Shown: piece after piece, positions 43,205 to 51,998 of the stretch
Numbering within the stretch: position 1 is the stretch's first letter
Layout of the letters: the number at the start of each line of letters is the position of its first letter
NCBI GenBank assembly: GCA_947573605.1
Contig: CANPGM010000002.1
Location: 1-64,000, forward strand
Reading direction: 5' to 3'
DNA from: an uncultured Roseburia sp.
Lineage (GTDB): Bacteria > Bacillota > Clostridia > Lachnospirales > Lachnospiraceae
Length of the DNA: 64,000 nt
The notes under the pieces: generated by a model
What the model was told of the DNA's origin: nothing
What the model saw: the letters and a program-made list of their open reading frames with translations, nothing else
The model's database searches: none
Translations under genes and position numbers: made by a program

Positions 43205-43915
43205 CTATGTAGTCTTTTTATACCAGGAAAGAAACGCTTCATTTACCTCTTTATAGGAACTTCTGCTTATCGGGATGCGACTGCCGTCGGAAAGGACACA
43301 CTCCGTACGCAAAATCCGTTCCACATATCGCAGATTCACAAAAAAGCTTCTGTGCGTACCGACAAAGCCATAAGATTCAATCGCTTTTATTGCTTCATGA
43401 AAGTTCTTTTTGCATTTGTAAATTTCTGTTGTAGTATGTATGTTCAGATAATGCCCTTCCGCCTCAAGATATAAGATCTCCTCCATATCTATTTTCACAG
43501 TCTCTCCGGAAACATTTTCCAAAAGATAACGTTTTTCTTTGTTTTCTGCCGCATTGAATTTGTCAAGCAGCGGAAAATACGTTTCTCTGTGAAGCGGTTT
43601 CAGCAGATAACGGTATGCTCCGACCTCATACCCTTCAAATACATATTCCTTATGATTTGTTAAAAACAATATCGGAAGCTTCCCGTCCTGGTTCCGGACT
43701 CTGCGCGCAAGCGCCATACCGTCCATTCCCTTCATGTCAATATCGAGGATCAGCAAATTAAACGGAAACAAAGACGTATGTTCGAATAAAAGCTCCTCCG
43801 CGCTTCGGTATGCGGAAAAATGCAGCGAAACTCCCCGCTCCGCCGCCCACTGCCCGGTTAGATTTTTTACAAACTCCAGTTGAATTTCTTCATCATCACA
43901 ATATGCAAGATACAT
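43205..43915 (-). CDS. LytTR-family response regulator (AgrA-like)
   Basis: 236 residues. Receiver with CDDEEIQLEF, phospho-Asp in NLLILDIDMKGMDGM, LFLTNHKEYVFEG and RYLLKPLHRETY; C-terminal LytTR DNA-binding domain (EILYLEAEGHYLNIHT, FVGTHRSFFVNLRYV, IPISRSSYKEV). Starts four bases after the MATE gene stop, so co-transcribed with the pump. Confidence 0.94.
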   Translation of the reverse strand: MYLAYCDDEEIQLEFVKNLTGQWAAERGVSLHFSAYRSAEELLFEHTSLFPFNLLILDIDMKGMDGMALARRVRNQDGKLPILFLTNHKEYVFEGYEVGAYRYLLKPLHRETYFPLLDKFNAAENKEKRYLLENVSGETVKIDMEEILYLEAEGHYLNIHTTTEIYKCKKNFHEAIKAIESYGFVGTHRSFFVNLRYVERILRTECVLSDGSRIPISRSSYKEVNEAFLSWYKKTT

Positions 43916-43919
43916 CCTG

Positions 43920-45260
43920 TTACACCTTTAACATTAACTTTGTCTTTTTTAGAACATGAAAATATGCCGGAAACAAAAAGATGTCGGCAAGGAGCCATGC
44001 AATCGGACTTGCGGCGCAGGCAGCCGGAAAACCAAATGTAGGAACAAGCAGAAAACCGACCGCCGTTCTGGCCGCCATTTCACAGACGCCTGCAAAAACA
44101 GCAAACTTGCTGTAACCCATTCCCTGAATCAGAAAACGGACGATATTGACAAAGGCCAGCGGAATATAAAATGCACTGTTTATCACCAGCATCAGATACG
44201 CATCATCCATTACATCCGCAGCAGCCCCCTCCACAAAAAATCCCGCAAGCGTTCTTCCCGCGAAAAACATGACTGCAAACGCAAAGAGCGCGTACAAAAT
44301 TCCCAGTATCGAACATGCTTTCAGGCCGGACGAGAGTCTTTCCACTTTCTTCGCCCCTACATTCTGCCCTCCGTAAGTCGCCATCGTAGAACCGAGCGCG
44401 TCGAACGGGCAGCAGAAGAACATAGCGATCCTGCTTCCCGCCGTCATTGATGCAACCGCGTTAGAGCCTAAAGTGTTTACCGAAGTCTGTAAAATAACGC
44501 TTCCAATCGCAGTGATTGAATACTGAAGTCCCATCGGCACGCCCATGCCGCAAAGTGTTTTCATATAGGAAGTATTGATTCGCCGTTCTTCTGTATTCGC
44601 ATGGAGCACTTCAAATTTCCTGATACTGTATGATACACAGCCAATACCCGAAACGAGCTGAGACAAAACGGTCGCCCATGCCGCTCCGGCGACGCCCATT
44701 TGAAACACTCGAATAAATATAATATCCAGAATAATATTTAATACGGAAGAAATTACCAGAAAAACAACCGGCGTTTTGCTGTCTCCCATTGAACGGATAA
44801 TCCCTGATATCAGATTATAAAGATAAGTCACGGGTATTCCCAAAAATATGACGACAATATACTGATATGCTCCTTCAATAATATTATCCGGCGTAAGCAT
44901 CAATTTTAAAATCTGCATACAGAAAGTCACGGTAAGAATCGTCGTTACGATGGCAAACGCTATCGACAGATATATGGCATTCATCATAAAGGCGCGCAGC
45001 CCCTTAAAGTCGCCCGCTCCGAACTTCTGCGCCAGCGGAATAGCAAAACCGTTGCAGATTCCCATGCAAAAGCCGATAATTAAAAAATTTACGGAACCCG
45101 TCGCTCCTACCGCCGCAAGCGCATTCACTCCTAAAAATCTGCCGACAATCAGCGTATCCACAAGATTATAAAACTGTTGAAATAAAAATCCGAATAACAG
45201 CGGCGCCGAAAATCCGATAATCAATTTCATCGGCGATCCTTTTGTCAAATCCTTTGTCAT
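43920..45260 (-). CDS. MATE-family multidrug efflux pump
   Basis: 446 residues from the ATG at 45260 (GGAG nine bases upstream); an upstream in-frame start at 45296 lies inside the previous gene. Twelve predicted membrane helices in two similar halves; LGFLFQQFYNLVDTLIVGRF near the N-terminus and the AWATVLSQLVSG motif are typical of DinF/NorM-like MATE transporters. Cation-coupled export of drugs or metabolites. One base separates it from the foldase-like gene. Confidence 0.93.
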   Translation of the reverse strand: MTKDLTKGSPMKLIIGFSAPLLFGFLFQQFYNLVDTLIVGRFLGVNALAAVGATGSVNFLIIGFCMGICNGFAIPLAQKFGAGDFKGLRAFMMNAIYLSIAFAIVTTILTVTFCMQILKLMLTPDNIIEGAYQYIVVIFLGIPVTYLYNLISGIIRSMGDSKTPVVFLVISSVLNIILDIIFIRVFQMGVAGAAWATVLSQLVSGIGCVSYSIRKFEVLHANTEERRINTSYMKTLCGMGVPMGLQYSITAIGSVILQTSVNTLGSNAVASMTAGSRIAMFFCCPFDALGSTMATYGGQNVGAKKVERLSSGLKACSILGILYALFAFAVMFFAGRTLAGFFVEGAAADVMDDAYLMLVINSAFYIPLAFVNIVRFLIQGMGYSKFAVFAGVCEMAARTAVGFLLVPTFGFPAACAASPIAWLLADIFLFPAYFHVLKKTKLMLKV

Positions 45261-45261
45261 G

Positions 45262-46245
45262 TCAAACTTCTCCGAAATAATTTTCAAATGTATCAAAAAA
45301 ACTGTTTGTATGTAAACCGGATTCCATATCCACTTCCAGCGAATCCCAAAGCTCCTGATTCAAATTCGAACTTAAAGTCGATACAAACCCATTATACGCA
45401 TCGTCAAACGCCTCTTTTTCGCGTTTTTCCACAATGTTTTCCTTGTTGGCCTCCGTCAGTTCCCGGTTATATTTATTTAAGCATTTAATAAAATAATAAC
45501 CGCCGTCCACCTCTATTTTGTTCGATATTTCGTTATTGTCAAGCCGGAACGCAACTTCCTCCACCTCGTCCGCGACGTCGTCTCTCGATATTGTAACCTG
45601 AATTGCCGAAAGTTCGTTGTAATTATTCGCAACACCGGCAAAATCTTCGCCTGCTGCAATCTTTTCCTCTACTGCTGCCGCTTTCTGTCCGTCCGAAACA
45701 AATATCTGCATAATCTCCATAATCCTTGCCTCGTCGTCGCTCACCTCGCCGTTAATGCTGCCGATAAGCGAACCGTAAAACTTCTGTGCCAGGGCATAGC
45801 GTTCATAATACGTACAGACATCGTTTTGCGAAACTCCCATATAAGTCCGTTCGTCTTCTGTCAGAGAATTAAAATATGCCGCAGCCGCATCGGCAATTTT
45901 TCTCTTCTCTTCCTCGGTCAGCTCCATCTCCTGTTTTTTTGCCAGCTGCGCCATACAGATAATCCGCGTCAGTTCCTTCATTGTTACATTTTTCACATAT
46001 TCTTCCAGAGAATACATACCGAAATCATGCTGCCACAAATCAAGGCCGAAGGCGTATCCGTAAATATTCTGATAATTTGCCAGATATACCTTCGCCTCTT
46101 TTAAACTGCATGAGATTTCCCCGATCCGAAATACTTCCTTATCGTCCGCTACGGCGCCTACGCTTATTTCTCCTATCTTGCATCCCGCAAGCAGCAGGGA
46201 CATACACAAAAACCCCGCCGCTATTATTCTTACCGTTCTTCTCAC
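45262..46245 (-). CDS. Lipoprotein related to PrsA/SurA foldases
   Basis: 327 residues. Signal peptide with lipobox LLAGC. Helical N-terminal domain of the SurA/PrsA kind (EEYVKNVTMKELTRIICMAQ, LTEEEKRKIADAAAAYFNSL), a parvulin-like segment at about 180-265 (AAGEDFAGVANNYNE, GGYYFIKCLNKYNRELTEAN) and a helical tail. Expected to help fold exported proteins on the outer face of the membrane. The parvulin part looks compact, so isomerase activity is uncertain. Confidence 0.78.
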   Translation of the reverse strand: MRRTVRIIAAGFLCMSLLLAGCKIGEISVGAVADDKEVFRIGEISCSLKEAKVYLANYQNIYGYAFGLDLWQHDFGMYSLEEYVKNVTMKELTRIICMAQLAKKQEMELTEEEKRKIADAAAAYFNSLTEDERTYMGVSQNDVCTYYERYALAQKFYGSLIGSINGEVSDDEARIMEIMQIFVSDGQKAAAVEEKIAAGEDFAGVANNYNELSAIQVTISRDDVADEVEEVAFRLDNNEISNKIEVDGGYYFIKCLNKYNRELTEANKENIVEKREKEAFDDAYNGFVSTLSSNLNQELWDSLEVDMESGLHTNSFFDTFENYFGEV

Positions 46246-46263
46246 TGTTTATCAAACACCTCT

Positions 46264-47658
46264 TTATCTGCCTTTTAAGATACTTCTTGCCACAGACAGA
46301 CCGTTTGCAGACGCCTGCTGCAGGCCCCGGGTTACGGACGCGCCGTCCCCAATGGCTCGAAGTCCTTTTACATTCGTTTCGAAATCGCGATTGACAACTA
46401 CTTTATTGGAATAAAATTTTACTTCTACACCATACAGCAAAGTTTCCTCACTTGCAATACCCGGCGTCACTTTATCAAGCGCCAGCAGCATTTCTTCGAT
46501 ATCCACCATGATACGATGCGGAAATACCAAAGATAAATCGCCCGGCACCGCATCCTTTAATGTCGGTATCAGATTATTTCTGCAGAGACGCTCTTCCGTC
46601 GTCCTTCTTCCGCGCCGGAAATCGCCGAACGTCTGCACTAAAATTTTTCCGTCGCAAAGCATATTGGATAACTGTGCAATCTGTTTTCCGTATTCTATTG
46701 GCGTTTTAAACGGCTTTGTAAAATTTTTAGATACCAAAATGGCAAAATTCGTATTATTTGTCTTCAATTCCTGCGATTTATATGCATGACCGTTTACGAC
46801 AGCCAAACCGTCGTCGTAATACTCTGTCGCCACCTCTCCGGACGGATTGGTACAGAAGGTACGGACTTTATCGTCAAACGTAGGCGTATGGTAAACCAGC
46901 TTCGCTTCATACAGATTTTGATTGAGAAATTCCATAATCTCATCCCGGACTTCGACGCGGACGCCGATATCGACTGTTCCTACCTGTGTCTCAATTCCGT
47001 GATTTTCACAGATATGAGAAAACCAGTCGGCGCCCTCGCGCCCGACTGCAGACACTATTTCATCTGCCTCGTATCTCTTATCCTTGTCGGTAAGAACGCC
47101 CGTAACCCGGCTCCCCTCAATCAGAATGTCCTTTACCATTGTATCAAATTCCATCACAACGCCTTCTTCAAGCAAATGCTCCTGAAGCCTTGCATAAATC
47201 TTATAGCCTTCTTCCGTTCCGAGATGACGGATTGGACACTCGATCAGTTTTAAGTTGGCATTAATGGCAAGCCTGCGGATTTCTCTGATTTCTTTCTCCT
47301 TATCCATTCCGTAGACCTTTGTATCGGCTCCGAACTTTAAATAGATATCGTCGGATTCCTTTAACAGTTCCACTGTTTTATCGTAACCTAAGATTTCCGG
47401 TAAGTTTCCTCCGACATCCGGCGAAAGCGATAATTTCCCGTCCGAAAATGCTCCCGCGCCTGCAAATCCCGTCGTAATGGAACACGGTTTACAGCCGACG
47501 CAGACTTTTGTTTTTCGCTTCGGACACTGCCTCTTTTCAATGCGTCTGCCCTTTTCGAGCATCAGAATTTTTAAATTTCTGTTCGCATGAATCAGTTCAT
47601 ACGCACAGAAAATTCCGGACGGCCCCGCCCCGATAATGATAACGTCATATTTTTCCAT
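46264..47658 (-). CDS. FAD-dependent dehydrogenase (COG2509-like)
   Basis: 464 residues. N-terminal dinucleotide-binding motif VIIIGAGPSGIFCAYEL, then a Cys-rich patch (CPKRKTKVCVGCKPC), TTGFAGAGAFSDGKLSL, and near the end GLRAIGDGASVTRGLQQASA, which is the FAD-binding C-terminal motif. This matches the conserved uncharacterised NAD(FAD)-utilising dehydrogenases of Clostridia. The physiological substrate is unknown. Followed by the foldase-like gene, with no strong functional link. Confidence 0.9.
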   Translation of the reverse strand: MEKYDVIIIGAGPSGIFCAYELIHANRNLKILMLEKGRRIEKRQCPKRKTKVCVGCKPCSITTGFAGAGAFSDGKLSLSPDVGGNLPEILGYDKTVELLKESDDIYLKFGADTKVYGMDKEKEIREIRRLAINANLKLIECPIRHLGTEEGYKIYARLQEHLLEEGVVMEFDTMVKDILIEGSRVTGVLTDKDKRYEADEIVSAVGREGADWFSHICENHGIETQVGTVDIGVRVEVRDEIMEFLNQNLYEAKLVYHTPTFDDKVRTFCTNPSGEVATEYYDDGLAVVNGHAYKSQELKTNNTNFAILVSKNFTKPFKTPIEYGKQIAQLSNMLCDGKILVQTFGDFRRGRRTTEERLCRNNLIPTLKDAVPGDLSLVFPHRIMVDIEEMLLALDKVTPGIASEETLLYGVEVKFYSNKVVVNRDFETNVKGLRAIGDGASVTRGLQQASANGLSVARSILKGR

Positions 47659-47707
47659 TGTTTTTTCTCCATTCCTTTTTGAATTTTGTCTGCGTCTTAA
47701 TCTTTAT

Positions 47708-48334
47708 TTACCATTTATAAAGATCGACTCCAAGCTTTTTTAATTCACGGTAGATCGCGGCTACCGGAAGTCCGACCACATTGTTGTAATCACCGTTTAT
47801 TTTTTCGATATATACCGCGCATTTTCCCTGAATCCCGTAAGCTCCCGCCTTATCCATCGGCTCTCCCGTAGCAATATAGCGCCTGATTTCTTCTGCGCTC
47901 ATCAAAGACATTGAAACCTCCGTTCGTTCAAAAAAAGTATGCGCTCCCGCTCTGCCTGTTTTATCTATAAAAACAAAAGTAACTCCGGTATATACGCCAT
48001 GCGTCTTTCCGGACAGCATGGAAAGCATACGAAACGCATCTTCCTCATCTTTCGGTTTCCCAAGAATCGCGCCTTCCGCCGCTACCACCGTATCGGCCCC
48101 GATCACCAGAATATCCTGCGGTGTAGTCAGTTCCTTATGACTTTCGTTGTACTGGCGTATCATGGCTGCGACCTCTTTCGCCTTTTGTTCCGACAGTTCC
48201 ATAACTACATCCGACGGCTCTGTGGATGATATTATTTCTTCCCCTTTGGCCGGACATATCTCAAACGCAACGCCGATCCGGGCCAGAAGTTCTTTTCTTC
48301 TGGGAGACGACGACGCTAAAATCAATTGTGACAT
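47708..48334 (-). CDS. maf: Maf-like nucleoside triphosphate pyrophosphatase
   Basis: 208 residues from the ATG at 48334 (AAGGAGG six bases upstream), beginning MSQLILASSSPRRKELL, the Maf signature. Further motifs are VIGADTVVAAEGAILGKP and EPMDKAGAYGIQGKCAVYIE. Maf proteins hydrolyse non-canonical or bulk nucleoside triphosphates and influence septation. 31 bp after addA. Confidence 0.95.
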   Translation of the reverse strand: MSQLILASSSPRRKELLARIGVAFEICPAKGEEIISSTEPSDVVMELSEQKAKEVAAMIRQYNESHKELTTPQDILVIGADTVVAAEGAILGKPKDEEDAFRMLSMLSGKTHGVYTGVTFVFIDKTGRAGAHTFFERTEVSMSLMSAEEIRRYIATGEPMDKAGAYGIQGKCAVYIEKINGDYNNVVGLPVAAIYRELKKLGVDLYKW

Positions 48335-48365
48335 AGATCTCCTCCTTTCTGACACGTTAACCCTT

Positions 48366-51300
48366 TTAAACCGGAATCAGTTTTTCCAGCCGGAAGGAAT
48401 AGATAAGTCTTTCTTTTACGGTCAGATCCTGCTTAAAAAAAACACGGTTCAATGCTCCCGCATACAGCGCAAGCTGCGCCTGATAGCGGTCCCGAAGCTC
48501 CTTCTCGGACGACACGCGATCCGTTTTGTAATCCATCAGTACAATTTTACCGTCTTCTATCCAGAACACGTCAATAATTCCCTGAACTAATGTCAGATCA
48601 GAACTTTCCCCGTTCTCTTTTGCAAAGCCAAAAGCTGCCAGTTCTTTTCCGGTCAGACCCATTACAAACGGTTTTTCCCGATAGAGAAGTCCCTGTTCCT
48701 GCGCCCGTTTCATTCGTTTTCCGATTTCCGAGGACAGAAAGCTTTCGATCAACGGAAGCTTTACCAGCCGCTCCATTTCTTCGGAAAGCAGTTCTTTCTT
48801 TCGCATTTCCTCAATTTGCTGTTCCGGCAAAAGATCTGCCGTAAAATCATAACATTCCATAACACGATGCATCGCCGTACCCCGGAGCGCTCCCTGACTG
48901 ATCCCGTCTTCGTCCGCAAGCCCTTCTTCTCTGCGGATAAAACCGGGTATATACGGAATGATCTCCTCTTCCGGAAACAGCCGCTCCGTCTCTTGTTCCT
49001 CCTGCTCGAATACCCGGCGCATTGCCCTGTGCTTCAATTCCGAAACGGAATATTTGTTCTTCCGCGTAAGATCTGCCTGAAGCGGATAAACCTTTGCAAA
49101 AGTCTCTTCTATATTCTGATACGCCGCTTCATCCGCCGCGTTTACTTCCGCAAGGCGCCGTTCCTTCTCAAACAGACCTTCCGCCTGATGAAAAGCTTCG
49201 TCTGTCATAAGTTCTTCCGCCCCCACGATAGTAACGTGGTATTTTTCTCCAAAAGAAAAAACCGCGGGAAGAATCCAGTCCAGATAAGTGGCCGCTCCTT
49301 CTCTCTGAAGATAGGGAAGCAGTCCGTTTCCCGTCCGGCTGCAAAGGTTCCTGCAAATATTCTGCGCATCTTTTTTGTTTCCGGTCAATATCAGCTTTTC
49401 CTTCGCCCGCGTCAGCGCAACATACAGCACCCTCAGTTCCTCGCCGAGATTCTCCAGTTCAATCTGTTTTGCGATTGCTTTTTTTATAATGGTAGGCGTT
49501 TTAATCCGCCGGCTGCCGTCCATGTAATCCAGGCCAATTCCATACTCAGGATGCAGGACCATTCTGCTTCTTACATCCTGTTTATTGAAGTTTTTCCCAA
49601 GTCCCGATACGAAGACAACCGGAAATTCCAGTCCTTTGCTTTTATGAATACTCATAATACGGACGACATCTTCGTTTTCGGACAACAGATCCGCTTCGCC
49701 GAAATCTACGTCATATTTCTGAAGCCGGTCGATATACCGTATAAAGTGAAACAACCCCTTATAACTGGTATTTTCATAAGCAATCGCTTTTTCCACCAGC
49801 ATTTCCAGATTGGCGCGTCTTCTTTCACCGGCGGGCAGCGCCGCCGCATAATTTCCATAACCGGTTTCCTCCAAAAGTATCTCAATCAATTCGTGCACCG
49901 GCGTATCCGTCACAAGACGCCTTATTTTTTGATACGTCTCATAAAAGCGCTCCAGCTTTTCCTCCGCCGCATCCCGGGGAGCGCGCCCGCGTAATTCCTG
50001 AACCAGCTTTAAAATGCAGACATGAAACGGCTCTTCCTGATTTGTCAGGCGAAGCTTTGTCAATTCTTCGTCCGTGAGACCTGCAAGCGGCGATCGAAGT
50101 ACGGCTGCGAGCGGAATGTCCTGTCTCGGATTATCCAATACTTTCAACATGGAAAGTACGGTCTGTACCTCTACCGCAGAAAAATAGCCGGTTGAGGAAA
50201 TCGTATGCGCGGGGATCCCCTCGTCGTTTAATACGCCTGCAAACGCATCCGCATAACCGCTCAGACTGCGGAGCAAAATCACAATATCCGAATATTTCAG
50301 TCTGCGAAGTTCCCCGCTCTCCTTATCCGTAACGGACAATTCTTCTTTCATCCGCCTGATTTTTCCGGCGACAAGCTTTGCCTCAAGCAGCCGCTTATCC
50401 GAATATTCCGCTTCTTTAAACGGTTCCTCACTGTTGTCGCAGAGCAGAATTTCCGCCTGATAACTGTCTTTATTAAGCGCCTCTGCATAGTCCGCGCCCG
50501 CTTTTAACGCCGCATATTCATCATATGTCACATTCCCCAAATCCTTCTCCATAATCCGGGAAAAAATATCGTTCGTATAATCAATGACTTCTTTTCTGCT
50601 TCTGAAATTCCGGTTTAAGTCAATCCGTTGCGTGTCTGAATCCTCTGTCGAATAACGGTTATATTTCTCCATAAACAACTCCGGTCTCGCAAGACGGAAT
50701 CGGTAGATACTCTGCTTTACGTCGCCTACCATAAAAAAATTTGGCTCGCCCCGCCGCTCTCTTGAAACGGCGGTAAGAATCGCTTCCTGTACGTTGTTGC
50801 TGTCCTGGTATTCGTCAACCATAACTTCCTCAAACATATCGCGAAATTCTTCGGCAGTCTGTTTTGTCTCATTCGTCTCTTCATCCACTAATATTTCAAG
50901 CGCAAAATGCTCTACATCATGAAAATCCACCAGATTTTTCCGCCGCTTCTCTTCCGAAAAAGCAAAAGCAAATTCCTGTGTCAGAGAAATCAGCGTCTGT
51001 ACCGCTTCCCGGGTCTTAAAAAGCTGTTCCGTCATAACGGCAGGCTCTGCAAAAAAGAACTGCTTTTTCAGCTTCTTCACGGCTTCCTTCGCTTCTTCCC
51101 GCAGTTCCTTTACACGCAATAGCTTTTCTTCGCTTCCGGTATACCCTCTGCTGCTTTTCAGACGGCTGTAGGAAATCGTATCACAGGCCCGGTATATTTC
51201 AAAAAAACCGGTTAGCGCAGCAATCGTCCGATACTGTTCCAGATCGTCGCACACCGCATCTTCATACATCGAAGGCCCGTCCTCATCCCGCACAAGCAAA

Positions 51301-51998
51301 AGAGCTTCCTCTAAAAGTCCGGCCGCGTCCCATATAACAAATCGGATATGCGCGGCCGCCGCGCGCATCCATTCTGCCTCTTCCAGTTCTTCTTCCGTCT
51401 TTTTCTCATAATTTTTTTTGCAGGAAGAAAGCCATTGTCCGGGCCACGGAAAACTTCTTGAAAATTCGTAAAGAGAGAGCACCATCTCCGCCGCGGCCTC
51501 ATCGCTCCTGCCGGAAGCATAACCCTCCATAAAAGAAATAAATTCTTCCTCCGGGGCTTTGTAATGCGCGGCAAACACTTTTTTTAACACATCCTCCCGG
51601 ATTAGCTTTAATTCGCCTTCATCCCCGATTCGAAAATTCGGTTCCAAATCAATCTCATGAAAATGATTTCGTATAATATAAAGACAAAAACTGTCAATTG
51701 TCGTTATCTGGGCATTGTGTAAAAGCGTAAGCTGTCGGCCAAGATGGGCGTCCGTTGGCCTCTCTTCCAGCGCTTTTTCAACAGCGATTCCGATTCTCTC
51801 CCTCATTTCCGCGGCAGCCGCATTTGTAAACGTCACAACCAAAAGACGGTCAATATCGACCGGACGCTCTTTATCCGTAATCCGCCTTACAATACGCTCT
51901 ACCAGCACCGCCGTCTTCCCGGAGCCTGCGGCGGCCGACACCAAAATATTCCGGTTCCGAAGTGATATCACTTTCTCCTGTTCTTCTGTCCAGGTCAT
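48366..51998 (-). CDS. addA: AddA, helicase-nuclease subunit
   Basis: 1210 residues, normal length. Superfamily 1A helicase motifs in order: AAAGSGKTAVLVERIVRR (I), TFTNAAAAEMRERI (Ia), VMVDEYQDSNNVQ (II), VGDVKQSIYRFR (III), MSIHKSKGLEFPVVF (V), RVLYVALTRAKEKL (VI). The C-terminal RecB-type nuclease has GIIDVFWIEDGKIVLMDYKT. With AddB it resects double-strand breaks and loads RecA at Chi-like sites. The ATG overlaps the addB stop by four bases. Confidence 0.97.
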   Translation of the reverse strand: MTWTEEQEKVISLRNRNILVSAAAGSGKTAVLVERIVRRITDKERPVDIDRLLVVTFTNAAAAEMRERIGIAVEKALEERPTDAHLGRQLTLLHNAQITTIDSFCLYIIRNHFHEIDLEPNFRIGDEGELKLIREDVLKKVFAAHYKAPEEEFISFMEGYASGRSDEAAAEMVLSLYEFSRSFPWPGQWLSSCKKNYEKKTEEELEEAEWMRAAAAHIRFVIWDAAGLLEEALLLVRDEDGPSMYEDAVCDDLEQYRTIAALTGFFEIYRACDTISYSRLKSSRGYTGSEEKLLRVKELREEAKEAVKKLKKQFFFAEPAVMTEQLFKTREAVQTLISLTQEFAFAFSEEKRRKNLVDFHDVEHFALEILVDEETNETKQTAEEFRDMFEEVMVDEYQDSNNVQEAILTAVSRERRGEPNFFMVGDVKQSIYRFRLARPELFMEKYNRYSTEDSDTQRIDLNRNFRSRKEVIDYTNDIFSRIMEKDLGNVTYDEYAALKAGADYAEALNKDSYQAEILLCDNSEEPFKEAEYSDKRLLEAKLVAGKIRRMKEELSVTDKESGELRRLKYSDIVILLRSLSGYADAFAGVLNDEGIPAHTISSTGYFSAVEVQTVLSMLKVLDNPRQDIPLAAVLRSPLAGLTDEELTKLRLTNQEEPFHVCILKLVQELRGRAPRDAAEEKLERFYETYQKIRRLVTDTPVHELIEILLEETGYGNYAAALPAGERRRANLEMLVEKAIAYENTSYKGLFHFIRYIDRLQKYDVDFGEADLLSENEDVVRIMSIHKSKGLEFPVVFVSGLGKNFNKQDVRSRMVLHPEYGIGLDYMDGSRRIKTPTIIKKAIAKQIELENLGEELRVLYVALTRAKEKLILTGNKKDAQNICRNLCSRTGNGLLPYLQREGAATYLDWILPAVFSFGEKYHVTIVGAEELMTDEAFHQAEGLFEKERRLAEVNAADEAAYQNIEETFAKVYPLQADLTRKNKYSVSELKHRAMRRVFEQEEQETERLFPEEEIIPYIPGFIRREEGLADEDGISQGALRGTAMHRVMECYDFTADLLPEQQIEEMRKKELLSEEMERLVKLPLIESFLSSEIGKRMKRAQEQGLLYREKPFVMGLTGKELAAFGFAKENGESSDLTLVQGIIDVFWIEDGKIVLMDYKTDRVSSEKELRDRYQAQLALYAGALNRVFFKQDLTVKERLIYSFRLEKLIPV

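Noticed and set aside
48816..49994. 392-codon plus-strand ORF inside addA
   Set aside because: Lies antisense to conserved AddA motifs; composition is that of a shadow frame.
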